A DNA stretch of 11,762 nt from Oligoflexia bacterium. GTDB taxonomy: Bacteria > Bdellovibrionota > UBA1018 > CAIMNF01. Below the pieces are notes generated by a model, which saw only the letters and a list, made by a program, of their open reading frames with translations, ran no database searches and was not told where the DNA came from. Below, piece after piece: positions 1-6,554 of the stretch. The stretch spans positions 1 through 11,762 of the forward strand of contig CAIMNF010000610.1 of assembly GCA_903842755.1 (NCBI GenBank). Reading direction: 5' to 3'. Position 1 is the first letter of the stretch, and each line of letters begins with the position of its first letter. The position numbers and the translations under genes are program-made.

Positions 1-7
1 TCTATTC

Positions 8-44
8 AGTCGGTGCACTCTCAAAATCTTAAAGTGTACCGACT
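8..44. repeat. Inverted repeat overlapping the ldhA stop codon
   Basis: Arms at 8-19 (AGTCGGTGCACT) and 33-44 (AGTGTACCGACT) are complementary over 12 positions with one exception, around a 13-nt A/T-rich loop. The exception is a G-U wobble in plus-strand RNA and an A-C mismatch in minus-strand RNA, so the hairpin is slightly better on the plus strand. The right arm includes two bases of the ldhA stop codon (43-45). No T-tract follows on either strand within the window, so it is not a clear Rho-independent terminator. It could be a terminator stem for a converging plus-strand gene to the left, an mRNA 3'-end stabiliser, or a protein site. Confidence 0.5.
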
Positions 45-1041
45 AGACGACGCGAAACTCCTGGGGAATCTCTTTCCCTTGCTTGCAAAGATCCAAATTG
101 CGCAGGGTCACCTTTGCAATTTGCGTTAGGGCTTCTGCGGTAAAAAAACCTTGATGGGCGGTTACTAACACGTTCGGGAAGGAAACCAAACGTTGAATTA
201 GATCATCCTCAATGATGGAGCTAGTCAGGTCTTTAAAAAAGATTCGGTCTTCTTGCTCATAGACGTCCATCCCTAAATAGCCAATGTGCTTGTTCTTCAA
301 GCTGTGAATCGCAGCAGCGGTATCGATCAAACCGCCACGGCTTGTGTTAATCAGCATGACTCCTTTTTTCATTTTCTGAATGGATTGTGCATTGATCAGG
401 TGCGAAGTTACTTTCGGAATCAGTGGACAATGCAGGGAGATGATCTCTGACTGGGCAAGAAGCTCGTCGAGTGGGACTGGTTGAACGCCGCGCCGGGCAA
501 GCTCCGGGTTTTCGTTTGGATCATACGAAATCACCCGACACCCAAAGCCCAACATAATCGTGGCAAAAACCGCACCTATTTTTCCAGTACCGATTACGCC
601 CACCGTTTTTCCATGTAAATCAAAGCCCAAAAGGCCACTCAGTGAAAAATTTTGATCGCGAACACGCGCGTATGCTTTATGAGTTTTACGATTTAACGTT
701 AAGATCATGGCCACGGCGTGCTCGGCCACGGCATAAGGTGAATACTCTGGTACGCGGCAAATCTTAAAGCCCAGCTTTTTTGCGGCTTCTAAATCGACCT
801 GGTTAAAACCAGCACATCGGAGAGCGATGGTCTTCACTCCTTTCGCCGCAAGTCCCTGCAAGACCTCTTCATTCAATTTGTCATTAACGAAGGCACACAC
901 GGCCTGTGCCCCTTCGATTAGGCCCAAGGAATGGGGTCCAAGGTGAGTGTCGTGATAATGTAAACGGAATTCATGGTTTTTATTTTCCCGATCAAAAAAC
1001 TCACGGTCGTAAGCTTGGCTTGAAAAAAATGCAATATCCAT
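43..1041 (-). CDS. ldhA: D-lactate dehydrogenase, LdhA type (D-2-hydroxyacid dehydrogenase family)
   Basis: Predicted cytoplasmic enzyme that reduces pyruvate to D-lactate with NADH during fermentation. The 332 residues match the length of Escherichia coli LdhA (329), and many stretches read almost the same, for example ALRCAGFN near 73-80, AVAEHA near 104-109, NFSL at 131-134 and LGMDVYE at 256-262. The family's Rossmann motif GTGKIG is at 151-156, with an aspartate (D174) at the end of the second strand that fits NAD rather than NADP. The expected catalytic set is present: R235 in NTSRG, E264 and H296 in AHQGF. The ATG at 1041 has an AGAGG about 10 nt upstream. The gene lies 96 nt downstream of the lipid operon and lacks the ECF promoter found twice elsewhere in the window, so it may be a separate unit or be reached by read-through. 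The family is certain; lactate rather than another 2-hydroxyacid is very likely from the overall similarity. Confidence 0.93.
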   Translation of the reverse strand: MDIAFFSSQAYDREFFDRENKNHEFRLHYHDTHLGPHSLGLIEGAQAVCAFVNDKLNEEVLQGLAAKGVKTIALRCAGFNQVDLEAAKKLGFKICRVPEYSPYAVAEHAVAMILTLNRKTHKAYARVRDQNFSLSGLLGFDLHGKTVGVIGTGKIGAVFATIMLGFGCRVISYDPNENPELARRGVQPVPLDELLAQSEIISLHCPLIPKVTSHLINAQSIQKMKKGVMLINTSRGGLIDTAAAIHSLKNKHIGYLGMDVYEQEDRIFFKDLTSSIIEDDLIQRLVSFPNVLVTAHQGFFTAEALTQIAKVTLRNLDLCKQGKEIPQEFRVV

Positions 1042-1137
1042 AAACGATGATCCTCTCGATGTAGAGCGAACAAAAAGCCGCCTACCCTTTGATTTAGAGG
1101 CCCTAAAGCCCTAGGCATTTTACACCCATTGAAAGGA

Positions 1138-1911
1138 TTAAACACGCGGAAAAATTGCGCCCGTTTTTTTACAGTATGCTTCAAAGTCTGCCCTGCCCCG
1201 CAAACGTTCCTCTAGCAAGGGGACCCCGCTCACTTTGTATAATAAAAAGGTTAAGAAAATAGGCGAAATCAAAGCGATGCCACCCCAAGGGGACTGCAGC
1301 GGGATCAAGCCCACCCCAAGCCACATAAAGATTTCCCCTAAATAATTCGGGTGCCTGGAGATGGACCAAAGTCCGACTTGACATATTTTGCCATCGTTTC
1401 GTGCATCCTGTTTAAATTTAGATTTTTGCCAATCGGCTAAAGCTTCAATGAAAATTCCCAATAAGGACACCAGTGTGCCCGTGATACAGGCTACACTTGC
1501 GGTCCGCGCGTCGGTACTGGTGTTGGGATGGTTTCCCCAGCAGGCAATAACATAAACCGGAATACAAATCACTTGCATCAAAATAGCTTGTAACAAATAA
1601 ACCTTAATCAATGACGACAAAATCCAATTCTTTCCCCAACCTTTTCTAAAGTTTGCGTACCGAAAGTCTTCTGGTTTATTCCAGTTCCTGCGATACAAAT
1701 AGAAGGAAAGCCGTAACCCCCAGATCCAAATTAACCCCGTCATGCACTGAAGCTCAAGTGGCGGATGGTCTGCACTCAGCAGACTCGCTCCACTGACCCC
1801 TAAAAAACCGAGGCCCCAAAAAATGTCTACTAGCCCATTATTTTTTCGGCCAAGGCAAACCGCAGCGGTCAACACATACCAGCCAAGCATCACCCAAAAA
1901 ATATTATTCAT
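1138..1911 (-). CDS. DUF1295 integral membrane protein (steroid 5-alpha-reductase / isoprenylcysteine methyltransferase-like fold)
   Basis: A 257-residue polytopic inner-membrane protein. Family hallmarks are all visible: VDIFWG at 28-33, LRLSFYLYRRNW at 66-77 followed by EDFRY (81-85), the C-terminal SRHPNYLGE at 185-193, and LLEERLRGR at 232-240 leading to a GAIFPRV end typical of DUF1295. The C-terminal half resembles the cofactor-binding region of steroid 5-alpha-reductases and ICMT-like enzymes, so it may use NADPH or S-adenosylmethionine; this is unproven for the family. It is the last gene of the operon and its ATG overlaps the end of the upstream gene by 8 nt, with GGAG 7 nt before the start. 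A DUF1295 gene (Rv0446c) occupies a matching place in the M. tuberculosis sigK locus, which supports a role in the same lipid modification, possibly as the reductase acting on a methylated acyl chain. That role is inference. Confidence 0.88.
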   Translation of the reverse strand: MNNIFWVMLGWYVLTAAVCLGRKNNGLVDIFWGLGFLGVSGASLLSADHPPLELQCMTGLIWIWGLRLSFYLYRRNWNKPEDFRYANFRKGWGKNWILSSLIKVYLLQAILMQVICIPVYVIACWGNHPNTSTDARTASVACITGTLVSLLGIFIEALADWQKSKFKQDARNDGKICQVGLWSISRHPNYLGEIFMWLGVGLIPLQSPWGGIALISPIFLTFLLYKVSGVPLLEERLRGRADFEAYCKKTGAIFPRV

Positions 1912-2656
1912 AAATAATCTCCGCGGAAAAATGGTGTAGCTTTCCCTTTGAATCTGCGCGCTGCAAAGGCGTCAGTCCCAGGTAATGCACTACTCGATGG
2001 GTTTTCAAATCCAAATCGAGCTGCATTTCGCCGCCCATCAGACTAAACATCATACTATTAAAAAGTGACCGCGGCCTCATTGCGATCGTTGCAATCTCAT
2101 GCCCTTTAAACGTACCCTTTTTTTTCAGGCTAAAATTAAAGCCATAGGTATCTAATGATTCTAAAACCCCAAACCGGCAATGGACGGTGTCTCCTCGCAT
2201 CAGTTCGTCCCAATGGGCGTCGATAAACCATTCGGTAATTGGGCCGGTGACGAAGTCGGCCGTCCAGTCTACCTCATCCCTTTTTGCGGTCTTCTGATGA
2301 GCAATGTCCTGGTCGGTAAATTTTACTTTTCCGTTGGTGACCGTAACCGTGTACTCATGATCCAATTGATATTGAATGACCCGTTGAGAAACAATTTGTC
2401 CATCACTCACGTCGGCATCTTCGGTCAATACTTTTTCGGCTTTTTGATCGGTGATGATAGAGTGTGTTTGAAACTGACCTAATGCGTGCGCCCCCGCCTT
2501 TGGTTGGTATTCTGTTTTTAAAGTAAACAGTACGGGCCCTTGGGTTTCCCCTAGCGGAAAAATATATCCAGTCCTTGAGGCGGGATACTCAAACGCTCCT
2601 GAATCCTTAACAGCGAATAAGCCGATTGAAATGACAACCCCCCACAGAAATTTCAT
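1904..2656 (-). CDS. Exported protein of unknown function in the lipid operon
   Basis: I do not recognise this family. With the ATG at 2656 the protein has 250 residues and starts with a short Sec-type signal peptide (MKFLWG, hydrophobic to about residue 16, likely cleaved near residues 21-22). It is thus probably periplasmic. The mature part has no further membrane helix and alternates polar and hydrophobic residues in short stretches, suggesting a beta-rich, perhaps lipocalin- or LolA-like sheet fold. Notable patches are ITEWFIDAHWDELMRGD near 140-156, a lone mature cysteine (C160), and MRPRSLFNSMMFSLMGG near 193-209. An in-frame GTG at 2668 would add four residues, but the ATG at 2656 gives the 4-nt ATGA overlap used across this operon and leaves a GGTGG about 7 nt upstream. 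An exported partner for a membrane-lipid pathway could bind or carry lipid; this is only suggested by context. Confidence 0.8.
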   Translation of the reverse strand: MKFLWGVVISIGLFAVKDSGAFEYPASRTGYIFPLGETQGPVLFTLKTEYQPKAGAHALGQFQTHSIITDQKAEKVLTEDADVSDGQIVSQRVIQYQLDHEYTVTVTNGKVKFTDQDIAHQKTAKRDEVDWTADFVTGPITEWFIDAHWDELMRGDTVHCRFGVLESLDTYGFNFSLKKKGTFKGHEIATIAMRPRSLFNSMMFSLMGGEMQLDLDLKTHRVVHYLGLTPLQRADSKGKLHHFSAEIIYE

Positions 2657-3123
2657 TCTTTTTTCCACCGGTTAAAAATGGCTAAACAGGCTGCTTGCAC
2701 CGAAAAAAAGATTATTGGGCTAAAGAAACACCAAACCCATACCGCGTGGAATCCAGCCATGCCGTAATGTTTCATAAAAAGGCTTGGGTCTTGCCAAAAC
2801 TCGCTAGCAAACTGCTTTGGGTCTAACGATACGGGTGGCGATCCGGTCACCTTTGCCCCTAAAATCAAAAAGACGGGCAACATCAAAATCTGGATCGGAT
2901 AAAGTAAATAATTTACGACCTGAATAAGCGCTTGGTTAAGTTTAAACCTTACCCCCACCAGCACACAAAGAGTCGTCGTTACTCCCAACAAAGGAATGAT
3001 TGATATCGTTGCCCCGGCCGCACAAGTCCGCGCCAACCCCAAAGGGCTCACGCCTTGGGTGAGCTGTTGCCGGATCGGCTCTAACAACTTCGTGTTCAAG
3101 AACCCTTTCACATTTACCTTCAC
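2653..3123 (-). CDS. DUF2062 family membrane protein
   Basis: A 156-residue small inner-membrane protein. The central part, about 25-95, carries the DUF2062 pattern: SPLGLARTCAAGATISIIPL at 26-45, a glycine- and threonine-rich helix, then LNQALIQVVNYLLYPIQI at 62-79, with the expected asparagine and the tyrosine-proline step. Three or four membrane helices are likely (about 33-60, 66-91 and 124-149). The biochemical function of DUF2062 is unknown; in other bacteria it is found alone or fused to glycosyltransferases, so a role in envelope lipids or glycolipids is plausible. It starts at a GTG whose GTGA overlaps the stop of the preceding gene, with a GAGG upstream, so translational coupling is likely. 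The family call rests on motif memory, not a search. Confidence 0.8.
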   Translation of the reverse strand: MKVNVKGFLNTKLLEPIRQQLTQGVSPLGLARTCAAGATISIIPLLGVTTTLCVLVGVRFKLNQALIQVVNYLLYPIQILMLPVFLILGAKVTGSPPVSLDPKQFASEFWQDPSLFMKHYGMAGFHAVWVWCFFSPIIFFSVQAACLAIFNRWKKE

Positions 3124-3479
3124 ACGCCCTCTTCTCTTAACAACACCAAAGCCACAACGTCTTTCCCCACTGAACCCTTTTTAAAAACCTTTGTCAGCTG
3201 CCAAAGAATATATCCGGCAATGGCAATGGTCCCGAGAAGGTTCACCAAGACAAACCAAAGAAGCGACTTAGCCCAATGATTCTCTTTGTAACAAATCCAC
3301 AGCGTAATCGTCCAAAACGCAAAATAGGTATCGCACAAAGTGGCCACTCCCCATCGAAGTTGGATCAAATGGAGCAGCCCTTGCCATACATTTTCCGAAG
3401 CCGTAGCCCACGCACTGACTCCCACCAGCACGACAAGGTTTAAAAACAAAAAAGCGTAAAGGCCTTTTTTTACGTTCAC
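3120..3479 (-). CDS. Small membrane protein, DUF1475-like
   Basis: A 119-residue protein with three predicted membrane helices, about residues 7-24, 48-64 and 72-95, and a short basic C-terminal tail. The middle stretch WGVATLCDTYFAFW (43-56), followed by the polar CYKENHW (63-69) and a helix containing NLLGTIAIAGYILWQL (80-95), matches my recollection of the DUF1475 family found in bacteria and plants. No catalytic residues are known for it. The start is a GTG at 3479 giving a 4-nt GTGA overlap with the upstream methyltransferase, and an AAGG precedes it by about 10 nt. Its position between two lipid-linked groups of genes suggests an accessory role in the pathway, for example anchoring or presenting a lipid substrate. 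That is inference, and the family name is only moderately sure. Confidence 0.72.
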   Translation of the reverse strand: MNVKKGLYAFLFLNLVVLVGVSAWATASENVWQGLLHLIQLRWGVATLCDTYFAFWTITLWICYKENHWAKSLLWFVLVNLLGTIAIAGYILWQLTKVFKKGSVGKDVVALVLLREEGV

Positions 3480-4531
3480 GAATGGCTCGCCTTCTTAAAT
3501 AAATAGTGAGTCACACCCCACTCCGTGCCGTTTTTATAATTAAATAATTCAGCACAGGACATAAAAAAGACCCGCCACCGCTGTAGCCAAATCTTAGCTT
3601 GGTCCGGTCCGTAAGTTTGACTAAAAATTTTCAGCACCTCGGGCTCGTGTGCGTCTAAATTATTCAGCCAGGCTTCGGAAGTCTTTCCATAATGTGTTCC
3701 GTCCCACGCCCATTGTCGTTCTAAAATTAAATGCTTTTGAAAATAACTGAGCAAGTACCGCCCGGGCATTTGCCCCCCGGTAAAGAAATACCGTCCCATC
3801 CAGTTATCTTCCCCTACGACTTCAAACGGATAGGAATAAAGCTTATGGGTAAAAATATGGACAAACAACTTTCCCTCTGGTTTTAGCCAATGTCCGATTT
3901 TTTCCAAGAGCGCTTCGTAATTCTTCATATGCTCGAACATCTCAATGCTGACCACCCGATCAAAGGCGCCAAATTCTTCGCCCAGGTCGCCCACCTCAGC
4001 AATATTGCGGGTTAACACTTTTACGTTTTGTAATCCCCGAGCTTTAAGTTCCGACTCAATAAATTGGCGCTGCGGGGCAGAGTTAGACAAAGCGATAATT
4101 TGTGACTTTGGAAAGCTTTGTGCCAAAGTTAAAGTCAATGATCCCCAGCCACATCCTAATTCCAAAATTTTCATCCCATCTTGAATCTCGGCGCGTTCCA
4201 AATAAATAGAAAGAGCGTCTCGCTCTGCTTGATCCAAGGTTTTGCACTGCTCAGACCAAAACGCCGAGCTGTATTTTAAATGCTTACCCAAAACAAGCTT
4301 AAAGAATTCGGGCGGCAATTCGTAGTGTTGCTGGTTTGCTTGGAGAGCATAAATCGCAATCGGACTACTTTTCAATTGCTCCAAATAATGCATCTCTTCG
4401 TCTTGAAAATCTTCGAGTGAGCTTCGCTCCAAGCTTTTCAGCCGTTGTTTACAAAGCTTTCGAATCCCGGTGCGAATTACGCCATCGGGTAACCATCTCC
4501 GCTCCATTGCATCAATCAATAAACGCTGCAT
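3476..4531 (-). CDS. S-adenosylmethionine-dependent methyltransferase, short CFA-synthase-like type
   Basis: A 351-residue class I methyltransferase of the cyclopropane synthase superfamily, of the short subtype that lacks the N-terminal lipid-binding extension and that also includes plant coclaurine N-methyltransferase-like proteins. The opening MQRLLIDAMERRWLPDGVIR (1-20) is characteristic of this subtype. The substrate-side motif HYELPPEFF is at 69-77, YSSAFW at 87-92, SAM motif I ELGCGWGS at 124-131, and the post-strand-4 motif IEMFEHM at 196-202. The start ATG lies 15 nt inside the end of the CFA gene, with AAGGAG about 6 nt upstream. Being co-transcribed with a full-length CFA-type enzyme, it may carry out a second methylation, act on another position, or methylate a lipid head group. 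The sequence gives no substrate. No signal peptide or membrane helix is seen, so it acts in the cytoplasm or at the inner membrane surface. Confidence 0.88.
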   Translation of the reverse strand: MQRLLIDAMERRWLPDGVIRTGIRKLCKQRLKSLERSSLEDFQDEEMHYLEQLKSSPIAIYALQANQQHYELPPEFFKLVLGKHLKYSSAFWSEQCKTLDQAERDALSIYLERAEIQDGMKILELGCGWGSLTLTLAQSFPKSQIIALSNSAPQRQFIESELKARGLQNVKVLTRNIAEVGDLGEEFGAFDRVVSIEMFEHMKNYEALLEKIGHWLKPEGKLFVHIFTHKLYSYPFEVVGEDNWMGRYFFTGGQMPGRYLLSYFQKHLILERQWAWDGTHYGKTSEAWLNNLDAHEPEVLKIFSQTYGPDQAKIWLQRWRVFFMSCAELFNYKNGTEWGVTHYLFKKASHS

Positions 4532-5781
4532 GAGTTCTCCTTTAAACAGCGGGGCATTTTCAAATGCATTTGCATGACCCCGATCGATTTTTCTAAAAAT
4601 CCGCCTTCACAATACGAAAAGTAAAAGAGCCACATCCGGTAAAGGGATTCGCTATAGCCTAAGCGCAATACTTCCCCATGATTTGCCTTAAGGCGCTCGC
4701 GCCAGGTATTCAGCGTTTTTGCGTAAGAAGCACCAAAGTCCTCGAAATGAACGAGTTGGAAATTCGTGTGCTTCGCAATGGCTTCGGTCAAACTCCCGAC
4801 GGACGGAATCGCGCTCCCTGGAAAAATATACCGCTGAATAAAGTCTACATTTTGTTTTGCCGCCTCGTAATACTGATCCCGAATGGTGATTCCTTGAAGC
4901 AGCATCTGTCCAGTGGGCTTCAGAAGCGAAAAACATTTTTCAAAAAAAGTTCCTAAAAAATTAAGCCCAACGGCTTCGATCATTTCGATCGAGACTAAGT
5001 GATCAAACTTGCCCTGCAGAACACGATAATCTTGATCCAAAAGCGTAATTTGACCCTCAAGGCCCGCTTCTTGGATGCGCGCCTTGGCTAAGTCGAATTG
5101 TTTTTTGGAAATAGTCGTTGTCGTCACCTTGCACCCATAGTGCTTTGCTGCGTGAAGCGCAAATCCGCCCCAACCGGTGCCAATTTCGATCACCTCATCG
5201 TCCGGCTTTAAGTTTAACTTTCGGCAAATCCGATCGAGCTTTTCATATTGGCCGTCTTCAAGGGACATTTGTTCATTTAAAAAAATTGCAGAACTATACA
5301 TCCAGCTTTGGCCCAAAAAAAGCGCAAAAAAATCGTTTCCTAAATCATAATGGGCTCGGATATTCTTTCGGGCTCCTCGAACAGAGTTCTCCTTCAGACG
5401 ATGGGCCAGGCGCTGAACCACTCCGCTCAACGAAGCCCACGTTCCATCTAAGTCTTGCAACACCTCTCGATTGCGCACGAAAATTCTAATCAATTGGGTC
5501 AGATCGGAGACTTCCCATTCTCCAGCCATATAGCCTTCGCCACTTCCGATCGATCCACCTAAGACTAATTTGGAAAACACTTCTGGGTCTTGTATTTTAA
5601 TCTTAGCAGTCAATTCATGCCCTGGTTGTCCAAAGTGATGAACTTCGCCCGACGATAAATAGGCATCTTCAATTTCTAAATAGCCCTCTTTAATTCCGGC
5701 TAACTTTTGGTACAAGACACTTCTGCACCATTTATCGATGAAACTCACTCGCGGTTGAACTAATACGGCCGTATTTTTCAT
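4516..5781 (-). CDS. cfa: Cyclopropane-fatty-acyl-phospholipid synthase family methyltransferase
   Basis: A 421-residue enzyme expected to transfer a methyl or methylene group from S-adenosylmethionine to the double bond of unsaturated acyl chains in membrane phospholipids. It has the N-terminal domain (about 1-130, with GSGEGYMAGEW at 79-89) and the class I methyltransferase core: HYDLGNDFF at 144-152, SAM motif IEIGTGWGGFA at 198-208, IEMIEAVG at 265-272 and YIFPGS at 318-323. Compared with the five bicarbonate-contacting residues of E. coli Cfa (C139, E239, H266, I268, Y317), my manual alignment gives S164, E269, Q296, I298 and Y353: the cysteine and histidine are replaced. It resembles the UfaA1-like subgroup found beside DUF1365 genes, so the product may be a methylated or methylene fatty acid rather than cyclopropane. 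The ATG at 5781 shares an ATGA with the upstream stop and has AGGAG 7 nt before it. Confidence 0.92.
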   Translation of the reverse strand: MKNTAVLVQPRVSFIDKWCRSVLYQKLAGIKEGYLEIEDAYLSSGEVHHFGQPGHELTAKIKIQDPEVFSKLVLGGSIGSGEGYMAGEWEVSDLTQLIRIFVRNREVLQDLDGTWASLSGVVQRLAHRLKENSVRGARKNIRAHYDLGNDFFALFLGQSWMYSSAIFLNEQMSLEDGQYEKLDRICRKLNLKPDDEVIEIGTGWGGFALHAAKHYGCKVTTTTISKKQFDLAKARIQEAGLEGQITLLDQDYRVLQGKFDHLVSIEMIEAVGLNFLGTFFEKCFSLLKPTGQMLLQGITIRDQYYEAAKQNVDFIQRYIFPGSAIPSVGSLTEAIAKHTNFQLVHFEDFGASYAKTLNTWRERLKANHGEVLRLGYSESLYRMWLFYFSYCEGGFLEKSIGVMQMHLKMPRCLKENSCSVY

Positions 5782-6554
5782 AGCTTCGCTCCTGGATGGG
5801 GGTAAAAAGGAACCCCTTTTAGTTTTAAAATAAGGGCTTGTAGATATATCGCAATAAACGACTTAAACGTAAGGAGTGGGAATTGAATGAGCGCCACCAG
5901 CAGGTTCTTTGCGGTGAGAGGGATGGGCTTTAGCTCTAGAGTGGCATCGAAAATTAAATTTAAATTTGGGTAGAGCCGATCCTCCATATAAACCGTTAGG
6001 TTCGACTCAGCATTGCCAGCAGAATGCCCTGGCATCGGCAAACTAAAAGTCCAGGTATGTTGGAGATTCATCGGCATAAACGGCGAAATGTGGAAATTCT
6101 TATCGAACTGTGTTCGAACCATTTTTCCGCGTTCCTGGATCGGAATCACGTAAGCTTTTCGTTCATTCCACGGCGTATTCGTAATTTCGGCGACAATGGC
6201 TTCCACGTGTTGATCGCTCGGATCAAAACAATAAAAAAAACTGACGGGATTAAAACAAAAGCCAAAATAACGGATTTGGGTTAACAATCGAATGGGACCT
6301 TGCAACACTTTGCCCGTTTGTTTTTGAACGAAGTCTTTTACGGTCTCTTTTAAGTCGTCCTGTCCGCGGAGGTAATCGCTTCGCTCAAACCCTAAAAAGC
6401 GCGGCGCGCGCGCAGAAAAAAACAGAGGGATGGAAAAAATTTTGCTCACTTCATCTAAATCAATGTAGAACAACAACACCGGATACTTAAAATCATGCGC
6501 CTTTGGAAAGAATCTGCGGTGACTGAGTTGTCCCCGGTATAGACAACTCTTCAC
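5778..6554 (-). CDS. DUF1365 family protein
   Basis: A 258-residue protein with the DUF1365 signature: SCLYRGQLSHRRFFPKAHDF at the N-terminus, then YPVLLFYIDLDE, RYFGFCFNPVSFFYCFD in the first half, a conserved EITNTPWNER patch, and FHISPFMP in the middle. The function of the family is not established, though its genes nearly always stand between a FAD-dependent oxidoreductase and a CFA-type methyltransferase, including Rv0448c of M. tuberculosis. An ATG at 6578 would add eight residues, but the GTG at 6554 forms a GTGA overlap with the oxidoreductase stop, has GGAG exactly 7 nt upstream, and places the conserved YRG at the usual distance from the start. I therefore prefer it. A soluble or membrane-peripheral partner acting in modification of acyl chains is the best inference. 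Confidence 0.9.
   Translation of the reverse strand: MKSCLYRGQLSHRRFFPKAHDFKYPVLLFYIDLDEVSKIFSIPLFFSARAPRFLGFERSDYLRGQDDLKETVKDFVQKQTGKVLQGPIRLLTQIRYFGFCFNPVSFFYCFDPSDQHVEAIVAEITNTPWNERKAYVIPIQERGKMVRTQFDKNFHISPFMPMNLQHTWTFSLPMPGHSAGNAESNLTVYMEDRLYPNLNLIFDATLELKPIPLTAKNLLVALIQFPLLTFKSFIAIYLQALILKLKGVPFYPHPGAKL

Noticed and set aside
1071..1116. Possible Rho-independent terminator between DUF1295 and ldhA (minus strand GCCTA...TAGGC followed by GGCTTTTTG)
   Set aside because: The stem is only 5 bp around a 27-nt interior. The T-tract is short and offset from the stem by 3 bases. Not strong enough to call.
4688..4936. Open frames of 60-125 codons in other frames over the operon, such as this one inside cfa
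   Set aside because: They overlap strongly supported genes, have no family motifs and show compositions typical of shadow frames.
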